This document shows positions 1 to 6,001 of a DNA stretch of 21,309 nt, in pieces; within the stretch, counting starts at the first letter, position 1, and every line of letters begins with the position of its first letter. The translations under genes were made by a program, and so were the position numbers. The stretch spans positions 1 through 21,309 of the forward strand of contig DATKCK010000046.1 in NCBI GenBank assembly GCA_035513215.1, in the 5' to 3' direction. The notes below the pieces were generated by a model. That model made no database searches, was not told where the DNA came from, and worked only from the letters and a program-made list of their open reading frames with translations. This stretch comes from DATCZB01 sp035513215. GTDB lineage: Bacteria > Pseudomonadota > Gammaproteobacteria > Steroidobacterales > Rariloculaceae.

Positions 1-37
1 CCGGTTCGGCGCGCCGAACCTGAAGGGGTCTGACCCC
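1..37. repeat. Modular palindromic repeat, copy 1 (window edge)
   Basis: Positions 3-20 (GGTTCGGCGCGCCGAACC) are a perfect 18-bp palindrome. Positions 17-24 (AACCTGAA) are the linker and 25-37 (GGGGTCTGACCCC) are the 13-bp box, itself a palindrome of 6-bp arms around one base. The same box and linker recur at 901-967 and 21236-21309, so this belongs to a dispersed repeat family; the window edge may cut it. It lies 13 nt past the dapD stop codon. As RNA it could fold and act as the 3' end of the map-glnD-dapD transcript, but no T-run follows, so an intrinsic terminator is not shown. Confidence 0.8.
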
Positions 38-50
38 ATTACCAGCCCAT

Positions 51-869
51 TCAGTCGGGGCGCAGCAGCTCGTTGAGGCCCGTCTTCGCGCGCGTTTTCT
101 CGTCGACACGTTTGACGATGACGGCACAGCTCAAGCTGTACTTGCCGTCCTTCGACGGCAGGCTGCCCGGCACGATGACCGAGCCCGGCGGCACGCGGCC
201 GTAGTGGATTTCGCCGGTTTCGCGGTCGTAGATTCGCGTCGACTGGCTGATGAAGGTGCCCATCGCGATGACCGATCCACGGCCGATGACGACGCCCTCG
301 ACGACTTCCGAGCGCGCCCCAATGAAGCAGTCGTCCTCGATGATCGTCGGTGTCGCCTGCAGCGGCTCGAGCACGCCGCCGATGCCGGCGCCGCCCGAGA
401 GGTGAACGTTTCGCCCGATCTGTGCGCAGCTGCCGACGGTCGCCCAGGTATCGATCATCGAGCCCCGGCCGACGTAGGCGCCGATGTTGACGAAGGACGG
501 CATCAGCACGACGTCCGGCGCGATGTAGGCGCCGCGGCGGACGATGGCGTCGGGGACGACGCGCGTGCCGCTCGACGCGAACGCTTCGGCGTCGAATCCC
601 GCATACTTCGACGGCACCTTGTCGAAAAAGCGCGTATAGCCCGCATCGATGATCGTGTTCTCGTTGATCCGAAACGACAGCAGCACGGCTTTCTTGAGCC
701 ACTCGTTGACGGTCCAGCCGTCACCGGCAGGCTCGGCCACTCTGAGGCTGCCGTCATCGAGCCTTGCGATCGCCGCGTCGACGGCCTGACGCGTCGCGGC
801 ATCGACCGTCTTCGGCGACAGCTCCTGGCGCCTTTCCCAGGCGGCTTCGATCGTCTTCTCGGTCGTCAT
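51..869 (-). CDS. dapD: 2,3,4,5-tetrahydropyridine-2,6-dicarboxylate N-succinyltransferase
   Basis: DapD transfers succinyl from succinyl-CoA to tetrahydrodipicolinate in the cytoplasmic succinylase branch of lysine and meso-diaminopimelate synthesis, so it feeds peptidoglycan. The 272-residue product is close to the 274 of E. coli. An N-terminal helical part (about 1-105) is followed by a left-handed beta-helix of hexapeptide repeats (about 105-240). The signature runs LMPSFVNIGAYVG, then MIDTWATVGSCAQIG and SEVVEGVVIG. D140 and E188 match the catalytic Asp141 and Glu189 of E. coli. The ATG at 869 is preceded by AGGA with good spacing. It is the last gene of the map-glnD-dapD set, separated from glnD by 96 nt that contain the large palindrome at 901-967. 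That palindrome could influence dapD expression; this is inference. Confidence 0.97.
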   Translation of the reverse strand: MTTEKTIEAAWERRQELSPKTVDAATRQAVDAAIARLDDGSLRVAEPAGDGWTVNEWLKKAVLLSFRINENTIIDAGYTRFFDKVPSKYAGFDAEAFASSGTRVVPDAIVRRGAYIAPDVVLMPSFVNIGAYVGRGSMIDTWATVGSCAQIGRNVHLSGGAGIGGVLEPLQATPTIIEDDCFIGARSEVVEGVVIGRGSVIAMGTFISQSTRIYDRETGEIHYGRVPPGSVIVPGSLPSKDGKYSLSCAVIVKRVDEKTRAKTGLNELLRPD

Positions 870-900
870 CTATCGTCCTTCGGCATGAATTTGGGTCGAC

Positions 901-967
901 AATATTGGGGTCAGACCCCTTTCAGGTTGGGTCAGACCCAACCTGAAAGGGGTCTGACCCCAATATT
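901..967. repeat. Perfect 67-bp palindrome of the GGGGTCAGACCCC family
   Basis: The two 33-nt arms are exact reverse complements around a single central A at 934. The parts in order are AATATT (901-906), box GGGGTCAGACCCC (907-919), linker TTTCAGGTT (920-928), central box GGGTCAGACCC (929-939), linker AACCTGAAA (940-948), box GGGGTCTGACCCC (949-961) and AATATT overlapping the box end (962-967). It fills most of the glnD-dapD gap, and its outer AATATT supplies two bases of the glnD TAA stop. It resembles REP/BIME or MITE-type elements. No T-run follows on either strand, so it is not a standard intrinsic terminator. As RNA it would make a very stable hairpin that could protect the glnD 3' end or separate glnD and dapD expression. 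Confidence 0.95.
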
Positions 968-3653
968 ATCCTGCGGCGCGGGCGGACGGTTCCGACAGGG
1001 CCTCTTCGAGGGCGGCTTTCAGGGCCTGGGCTTGAGCCTCGTCGAGCGGCGTGTTGTTGTGGTCGGTCACGAAGAAGACGTCCTCGGCGCGCTCGCCGAT
1101 GGTCGCGACCTTGGCATTTTGCAGCTCGACGCCCATGCGCTCGAGCACCTGGCAGACCTCGAACAGAAGACCCGGCCGGTCGGCGGCGACGAGCTCGACG
1201 ATCGTGCGGTTGCTGGCCTGGTCGAGCGACATCGCGATCTGCACCGGTGTCGTGAACATCCTGACCTGCCGCGGCATCCGGCGGCTGATCCGGACCGGCT
1301 GCGACTTGCCGTCCGTCAGCGCCTTCTCGATGCGGACCTTGAGCTCGTCGACGAGAAGCCGGTCATCGATCGGGTTCCCGTCGCTGTCGAGCAGGCAATA
1401 GGTATTGAGGTTCCGGTCGGCGCTGACGGGGATGATTCGCGCGTCGACGACGGTGAACCCCATCGCGGCGACGACGGCCGTCGTCTGAATGTAGGAACGC
1501 CGGTCGCTCGAATAGACCATCAGCACCGTGAGCCCCGGAGAGATCGAGTTGCTGACCTCGACGAGCAGGGACGGGCGCCCGGGGTCGCGAGTCAGCACCG
1601 AGATGTGCCAGGCGACTTCCTCGGCGCGATGACGGAAATAGTACTCGTCGCTGAACTCGTTCCAGATCGACAGCCAGCGTTTGGAAGCGATCCCGGTCTT
1701 CTCGAGGATCGCGGCGGCCCGCTCTTTGGTCTCCTCGATCAGCTCCTCCCGGTCGATCGGATCGGCGGCCCCGCGCCGCAGCGCCCGCTTCGTGCCCTGA
1801 TACAGCTCCCAGAACAGCGTGTCCTTCCACGAGTTCCAGATGTCCGGGTTCGTCGCCTTGACGTCGGCGACGGTCAGCACGTAAAGATAATTGAGGTGCC
1901 TCTGATCGCCGACGAGGCGAGCGAACTCGTTGATCACGACCGGATCGTTGACGTCCTGCTTCTGCGCCGTCATCGAGAGCAGCAGATGGTGCCGAACGAG
2001 CCAGGCGACGAGCCTGGCGTCGTATCGGCTCATGCCGTGCTCGAGACAGAACGCCATCGCATCGGTCGCGCCGAGCTCGGAATGATCTCCGCCGCGGCCC
2101 TTGGCGATGTCGTGGAAGATGCCGGCGAGGTACGCGATCTCCGGCTTCTCGAAGCTCTGCATGATCGAGCTCGCGTTCGGATGCTCGTCGTCGAAGCGCG
2201 GCAGCTTGAGCCGCCGCAGGTTCTCGACGACGAACAGCGTATGCTGATCGACCGTGTAGGCGTGGAAGAGGTCGTACTGCATCCGGCCCACGATTCGGCC
2301 GAAGGCCGGCAGATAAAGGCCGAGCACGCCATAGGTGTTCATGTGCTTGAGCGTGCGTGTCACGCCCTGCGGGGCCTTCAGAATCTCGAGAAAGAGCCGC
2401 TGGTGCCTCGGGTTTTGCCGGAACTCCTCGTCGATCAGCCACAGATGCTGCTTGATCAGCGCGATCGTGCGCGCATTGACGCCCTTGAGCCCGGTGTGCT
2501 GCTCGAGCAGCAGAAAGACTTCGAGCAATGTCGATGGCTCGCGCAGGAAGACGTCGTTGTCGATCGCCTCGAGGTAGCCGTTGCGGGATTGAAAGTGCTC
2601 GCTCAAGCGGGTCGCCGGCGCGTCCCGGTCGAGCAGGATCGCCTCCTCGAAGAGCTGTAGCAGCATCTCGTTGATACGCGAGAGCTCCATGACGGTGCGG
2701 TAGTAGCGCTGCATGAGCTGCTCGACCGCGAGCGTATAGGTCGCATCCTCGTAACCGAGCATCTTCGCGAGCTTGATCTGGTGGTCGAACAACAGCCGGT
2801 CCTCGCGGCGGCCGGTCAGAAGGTGCAGCGCGAAACGGATCTTCCAGAGAAACGAACGGCCGGCGATCAGGATTCTGAACTGACCTTCGGTCAGGAAGCC
2901 GTGCTCGACGAGGTCCTCGAGCCGGTCGGCGCCGAGGTCGCGCCGCGCGATCCAGTGAATCATCTGGATGTCGCGCAGGCCGCCGGGGCTGCCTTTGACG
3001 TTGGGCTCGAGGTTGTAGGCCGTGTCGTGATAACGGCCATGACGGGCGACCTGCTCGGCGACCTTGGCGCGAAAGAACTCCGGCGGGCTCCAGCAGGCCT
3101 CGACGCCGACACGCCGCGGCAGCTCGGCGAAGAGCCTGCCTGGACCGGCGAGCAGGCGCGTTTCCATCAGCGTCGTGACGATCGTGACGTCGCCTTTCGC
3201 CTGGTCGGCACAGTCGTCGAGCGTGCGCACGCTGTGCCCGACCTCGAGCCCGATGTCCCACAGAAACGTCAGAAAGCGGCTGATTTGGTCGTTGCTCTCC
3301 GGCGGCAACGCGTCCTCGACGAGCAACAAGAGGTCGATGTCGGAGTGAGGATGCAGCTCGCCGCGGCCGAAACCACCGACGGCGACGAGATCGGCCGTCG
3401 CCTCGAGTCCGGCGGCCTTGCGATGCCAGACGGCGCGGATGATCTCGTCGATGAAGCGCGCCCGGTCGTGCACGAGCGTCTCGACGGCGACGCCTTCGTC
3501 GAAGCGGTGCCGCTGCCGCTCCTGCTCCTCGTCCAGAAGCTTGCGAAAGGCCGCAACGCTCGCCTCCGTTCCGAGCGCGAGCAGCTCGTCGAGGCGGGCG
3601 GGGTCCGGGTATGCAGCGGTCCCGGCCGGCGTGGTCGCGGTCTGGGCGCTCAT
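966..3653 (-). CDS. glnD: Bifunctional [protein-PII] uridylyltransferase / uridylyl-removing enzyme
   Basis: GlnD is the cytoplasmic glutamine sensor: it uridylylates PII proteins when glutamine is low and removes UMP when it is high. The 895 residues match the usual length (890 in E. coli). The nucleotidyltransferase motif GGFGRGELHPHSDIDLLL lies at about 93-110, with metal-binding D105 and D107. An HD domain with IFHDIAKGRGGDHSELG is near residue 510. Two ACT domains occupy roughly 700-765 and 810-880. Only one base separates the map stop (TGA) from this ATG, which indicates translational coupling. The TAA stop is built at the edge of the 67-bp palindrome, so the last residues may have been altered by insertion of that element. 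All domains look complete, so it is probably functional. Confidence 0.97.
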   Translation of the reverse strand: MSAQTATTPAGTAAYPDPARLDELLALGTEASVAAFRKLLDEEQERQRHRFDEGVAVETLVHDRARFIDEIIRAVWHRKAAGLEATADLVAVGGFGRGELHPHSDIDLLLLVEDALPPESNDQISRFLTFLWDIGLEVGHSVRTLDDCADQAKGDVTIVTTLMETRLLAGPGRLFAELPRRVGVEACWSPPEFFRAKVAEQVARHGRYHDTAYNLEPNVKGSPGGLRDIQMIHWIARRDLGADRLEDLVEHGFLTEGQFRILIAGRSFLWKIRFALHLLTGRREDRLLFDHQIKLAKMLGYEDATYTLAVEQLMQRYYRTVMELSRINEMLLQLFEEAILLDRDAPATRLSEHFQSRNGYLEAIDNDVFLREPSTLLEVFLLLEQHTGLKGVNARTIALIKQHLWLIDEEFRQNPRHQRLFLEILKAPQGVTRTLKHMNTYGVLGLYLPAFGRIVGRMQYDLFHAYTVDQHTLFVVENLRRLKLPRFDDEHPNASSIMQSFEKPEIAYLAGIFHDIAKGRGGDHSELGATDAMAFCLEHGMSRYDARLVAWLVRHHLLLSMTAQKQDVNDPVVINEFARLVGDQRHLNYLYVLTVADVKATNPDIWNSWKDTLFWELYQGTKRALRRGAADPIDREELIEETKERAAAILEKTGIASKRWLSIWNEFSDEYYFRHRAEEVAWHISVLTRDPGRPSLLVEVSNSISPGLTVLMVYSSDRRSYIQTTAVVAAMGFTVVDARIIPVSADRNLNTYCLLDSDGNPIDDRLLVDELKVRIEKALTDGKSQPVRISRRMPRQVRMFTTPVQIAMSLDQASNRTIVELVAADRPGLLFEVCQVLERMGVELQNAKVATIGERAEDVFFVTDHNNTPLDEAQAQALKAALEEALSEPSARAAG

Positions 3654-3654
3654 G

Positions 3655-4449
3655 TCAGTCGGCCCGATCGGCAGTCCCGAGCGTCAGAACCTCGAAACCG
3701 CCTTCGGTCACGAGCACGGTGTGCTCCCACTGCGCCGAGAGCGAGTGATCCTTGGTGACGACGGTCCAGCCGTCGGCGAGCAGCCTGACGTCGCGCTTGC
3801 CGGCATTGATCATCGGCTCGACGGTGAACGTCATGCCGGGCCTGAGCTCCAGCCCGGTTCCCGGCGTCCCGTAGTGCAGCACCTGCGGGTCCTCGTGAAA
3901 GATCCGTCCGATCCCGTGGCCGCAGTATTCGCGAACGATGCTGAAGCGATGCGACTCGGCGTGAGTCTGCACGGCATGACCGATATCGCCGAGCGTCGCG
4001 CCGGGCCGGATCCCGCGAATCCCGGCCCACATGCTGTCGCGGCACACCTCGATCAGCCGCGCCGCGAGCACCGTCGGCTCGCCGACCGTGAACATCCGGC
4101 TCGTGTCGCCGTGAAACCCGTCCTTGATAACGGTGATGTCGATATTGACGATGTCTCCCGTCTTAATCGTCTTGTCGCCCGGGATCCCGTGGCAGACGAC
4201 GTGGTTGACCGAGGTGCAGATCGACTTCGGAAACCCGCGGTAATTGAGCGGTGCCGGCACGGCATCCTGAGTGTGGACGATGTATTCGTGACAGATGCGG
4301 TCGAGCTCGTTGGTCGTGATGCCGGGCCTGACGTGTTCCCCGATCATGTCGAGCACGTCGGCCGCGAGCCTGCCCGCGACCCGCATCCTGTCCTGCTCCT
4401 CCGGAGTTTTGATCGTCACAGCCATCGGTGTCGGCTTTGGTCCTTTCAT
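3655..4449 (-). CDS. map: Type I methionine aminopeptidase
   Basis: Map removes the initiator methionine from nascent proteins in the cytoplasm and is normally essential. The ligands of the dinuclear metal site are all visible in NIDITVIKDGFHGDTSRMF (two Asp), YCGHGIGR (His), FTVEPMINAG (Glu) and SAQWEHTV (Glu). Counted from MAVTIK they are D96, D107, H170, E203 and E234, each one less than in E. coli. Start choice: ATG at 4449 (MKGPKPTPMAV) has GAGGA about 4 nt upstream and is preferred. ATG at 4425 (MAVTIKTPEE) matches the E. coli N-terminus better, but its nearest AGGA is about 15 nt away. The product is 264 or 256 residues. It heads the minus-strand operon with glnD and dapD. The reading frame stays open upstream through a repeat region without a credible start. 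Confidence 0.93.
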   Translation of the reverse strand: MKGPKPTPMAVTIKTPEEQDRMRVAGRLAADVLDMIGEHVRPGITTNELDRICHEYIVHTQDAVPAPLNYRGFPKSICTSVNHVVCHGIPGDKTIKTGDIVNIDITVIKDGFHGDTSRMFTVGEPTVLAARLIEVCRDSMWAGIRGIRPGATLGDIGHAVQTHAESHRFSIVREYCGHGIGRIFHEDPQVLHYGTPGTGLELRPGMTFTVEPMINAGKRDVRLLADGWTVVTKDHSLSAQWEHTVLVTEGGFEVLTLGTADRAD

Positions 4450-4456
4450 CGCTTCC

Positions 4457-4553
4457 TCGGCGGCGGTCGCCTTCGCGCCCTTGCCTTTCTCGGCGGCGGT
4501 CGCTCCGCGCCCTTGCCTTGTTCGGCGCCGGATGCTGCAGCGTCCTTGCCTTA
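4457..4553. repeat. Three imperfect tandem repeats of 32-33 bp upstream of map
   Basis: Copies lie at 4457-4489 (33 bp), 4490-4521 (32 bp) and 4522-4553 (32 bp). Each begins TCGGCG and ends with CCTTGCCTT plus one or two bases. The first two share the 14-mer TCGGCGGCGGTCGC exactly, and the third is diverged. Read in the map direction, the copy next to map encodes a Lys/Ala/Gly/Glu-rich string in frame with map (AEKGKGAKATAAEEA). The 32-bp copies shift this frame, and the coherent reading of the distal copies runs back into a TAA. The stretch may be 5' untranslated sequence of map or a decayed coding extension. Confidence 0.75.
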
Positions 4554-4604
4554 ATGGGAGTTTTCTGAGGTCCGCCGGGCGGCCCTGATCGGCGGCGGCC
4601 CGGT

Positions 4605-4633
4605 TTGTTGCAGCCGAGCCGCTATGGTATAAA
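4605..4633 (+). promoter_or_regulatory. Predicted sigma70 promoter of rpsB with GC-rich discriminator
   Basis: The -35 element TTGTTG (4605-4610) and the -10 element TATAAA (4628-4633) are separated by exactly 17 nt. The bases after the -10, GCGCGCGCCCC, form a GC-only discriminator, which is typical of ribosomal promoters under negative stringent control by ppGpp/DksA. Transcription would start near 4640, leaving a leader of about 120 nt before rpsB. This is pattern-based; no start-site data are available. Confidence 0.7.
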
Positions 4634-4652
4634 GCGCGCGCCCCGCAGGCAA
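4624..4652 (-). promoter_or_regulatory. Candidate overlapping divergent promoter for map-glnD-dapD
   Basis: On the minus strand TTGCCT (complement of 4647-4652) and TACCAT (complement of 4624-4629) are spaced 17 nt apart. Each matches four of six consensus bases. It would share the -10 region of the rpsB promoter, so the two could not be occupied at the same time. The resulting map leader would be about 170 nt and would include the tandem repeats. The evidence is weak and other minus-strand starts are possible. Confidence 0.3.
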
Positions 4653-4759
4653 TTTCTGTCTTCGAGGCAAATACACACACGTGTTGGAACCGGCGGGCCG
4701 GGTGCCCTGATGGGTTGCCTGTCGGATCACGTGGAGGATCAACCCAACAAGGAGCTCTC
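4640..4759 (+). promoter_or_regulatory. rpsB mRNA leader with competing base-pairings
   Basis: The leader from the predicted start to the rpsB ATG contains two mutually exclusive complementary options. GGGTTG (4712-4717) can pair with CAACCC (4740-4745), and TGTTGG (4682-4687) can pair with CCAACA (4744-4749). The latter abuts the Shine-Dalgarno AAGGAG (4749-4754). A smaller stem GGGC/GCCC (4695-4698 with 4704-4707) also fits. In E. coli the rpsB leader mediates autogenous repression by S2, so a comparable role here is plausible; whether the fold matches that family was not tested. Confidence 0.5.
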
Positions 4760-5989
4760 ATGGCCGAAGTATCCATGCGCCGGATGCTCGAAGCGGGCGT
4801 GCATTTTGGACACCAGACCCGCTTCTGGAACCCCCAGATGGCACAGTACATCTTCGGGGAACGCAACAAGATCCACATCATCAATCTCGAGAGGACGCTA
4901 CCGCTCTATCTCGAGGCGCTGGCATTCGTTCGCAGCATCGTGGCCGATGGCGGCACCGTGCTGTTCGTCGGCTCCAAGCGCGCCGCGCGGCAGGCCATCG
5001 CCGAGGAAGCGGAGCGCTGCGGCATGCCGCATGTCAGCCAGCGCTGGCTCGGCGGCATGCTGACCAATTTCAAGACGATCCGCCAGTCGATCAAGCGCCT
5101 CGGCGAGCTCGAGGGGATCACGAGTGGCGAGGAAAACCGCGATTTCACGAAGAAGGAAGTCCTGAAGCTCGCGCGCGAGCGCGACAAGCTCGAGCGCGCG
5201 CTCGGCGGCATCAAGAAGATGGATTCGCTGCCCGACGCCGTTTTCATTATCGACGTGGGTCACGAGGAAATCGCGGTGCGCGAGGCGACCAAGCTCGGCA
5301 TCCCGGTCATCGCCGTCGTCGACACGAACTGCTCGCCGGCCCGCGTCGATTACGCGATTCCCGGTAACGACGACGCGATGCGCGCCATCAAGCTTTACGC
5401 GGAAGGCGTCGCCGACGCCGTTCTCGATGGCAAGGCTTCGATCCCCGAGGTGCCTACGGGCGACGACGAGTTCGTCGAGCTCGACGAGGAGGGCAAGCCG
5501 CTCGAGGCGCACCGGCGCGGCGCGAAGAAGGCCGGTAAGAAGCGCGCGAAGGCAGCCAAGGTCACGAAGAAGAAACCGATACGGACGGCGAAGGCGGCTG
5601 GCGCCGAAGCGAAGGCGTCCGGCGCCGAACCGAAGGCGGCTGGCGCCGAAACGAAGGCGTCCGGTGACGAACCGAAGGCGTCCGGCGACGAACCGAAAAC
5701 TGCCGGCGACGAGGCGAAGGCGTCCGGCGACGAAGCGAAAGCGTCCGGCGACGAAGCGAAGATCGCGGACCAGGAAGCGAAGCCTGCTCGAGCCGACGAC
5801 GAAGTGCCGCAGAAGCCGTCCCGCGCGAAGGCCGAGGCTGCGCAGGCAGCACCGGCAGCCCCGGCCGCCGCGGGCGAGAAGCCCGCGGAATCCGGCCACG
5901 ACGACGACAACGCGTCCGGCGACGAGGAGGCCGCCGGCGACGACGATGCCTCCGGCGACGACGATGCCGCCGGCGACGACAAGGCTTAG
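4760..5989 (+). CDS. rpsB: 30S ribosomal protein S2 with long repetitive C-terminal tail
   Basis: S2 is a small-subunit protein added late in 30S assembly. The core, residues 1 to about 228, is a standard S2: MAEVSMRRMLEAGVHFGHQ, RFWNPQMAQYIFGERNKIHI, QRWLGGMLTNFKTI and VDTNCSP. The product has 409 residues against about 241 in E. coli. The extra residues form a polyampholyte tail. It runs from an acidic linker through a Lys/Arg-rich patch (RRGAKKAGKKRAKAAK) and tandem heptads of type (A/D)E-x-K-(A/T)-(S/A)-G to an Ala/Pro stretch and an Asp-rich end. The ATG at 4760 has AAGGAG five nt upstream. A TTG further upstream at 4715 is in frame but lies within the leader and was rejected. tsf follows after 12 nt. 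The tail is probably disordered. Confidence 0.96.
   Translation: MAEVSMRRMLEAGVHFGHQTRFWNPQMAQYIFGERNKIHIINLERTLPLYLEALAFVRSIVADGGTVLFVGSKRAARQAIAEEAERCGMPHVSQRWLGGMLTNFKTIRQSIKRLGELEGITSGEENRDFTKKEVLKLARERDKLERALGGIKKMDSLPDAVFIIDVGHEEIAVREATKLGIPVIAVVDTNCSPARVDYAIPGNDDAMRAIKLYAEGVADAVLDGKASIPEVPTGDDEFVELDEEGKPLEAHRRGAKKAGKKRAKAAKVTKKKPIRTAKAAGAEAKASGAEPKAAGAETKASGDEPKASGDEPKTAGDEAKASGDEAKASGDEAKIADQEAKPARADDEVPQKPSRAKAEAAQAAPAAPAAAGEKPAESGHDDDNASGDEEAAGDDDASGDDDAAGDDKA
5603..5791 (+). repeat. 21-bp tandem repeats in the rpsB tail (heptapeptide array)
   Basis: Nine consecutive 21-bp units, in frame, encode AEAKASG, AEPKAAG, AETKASG, DEPKASG, DEPKTAG, DEAKASG, DEAKASG, DEAKIAD and QEAKPAR. 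A more diverged unit (RTAKAAG) precedes them at 5582-5602. Two central units are identical at protein level and nearly so in DNA, consistent with recent slippage or unequal exchange. Unit length keeps the reading frame, so copy number can vary without breaking S2. Confidence 0.9.
5912..5983 (+). repeat. 18-bp tandem repeats encoding the acidic end of S2
   Basis: Four in-frame 18-bp units encode ASGDEE, AAGDDD, ASGDDD and AAGDDK just before the final Ala and the TAG stop. The period is six residues rather than seven, although the core GCG-TCC-GGC-GAC recalls the upstream array. This suggests a second, separate expansion from related sequence. Confidence 0.85.
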
Positions 5990-6001
5990 GGAGAATCAGC
6001 G

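Noticed and set aside
901..967. Palindrome as a standard rho-independent terminator
   Set aside because: Neither strand has a T-run after the hairpin, and the nested boxes and other copies fit a dispersed repeat better.
204..2660. 818-codon plus-strand open frame opposite dapD and glnD
   Set aside because: Its product is Arg/Asp-rich with no recognisable motif, it crosses two certain genes on the other strand, and GC-rich codon use opens such antisense frames.
4715..4759. N-terminal extension of S2 from TTG 4715
   Set aside because: ATG 4760 has an ideal AAGGAG and matches the family N-terminus; the extra residues lie in the structured leader.
4898..5899. 333-codon minus-strand frame with repeated Arg/Phe/Gly units
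   Set aside because: The apparent protein repeats are only the reverse reading of the rpsB 21-bp array.
5603..5983. CRISPR-like array
   Set aside because: Units are contiguous, in frame and have no spacers; they are coding repeats of S2.
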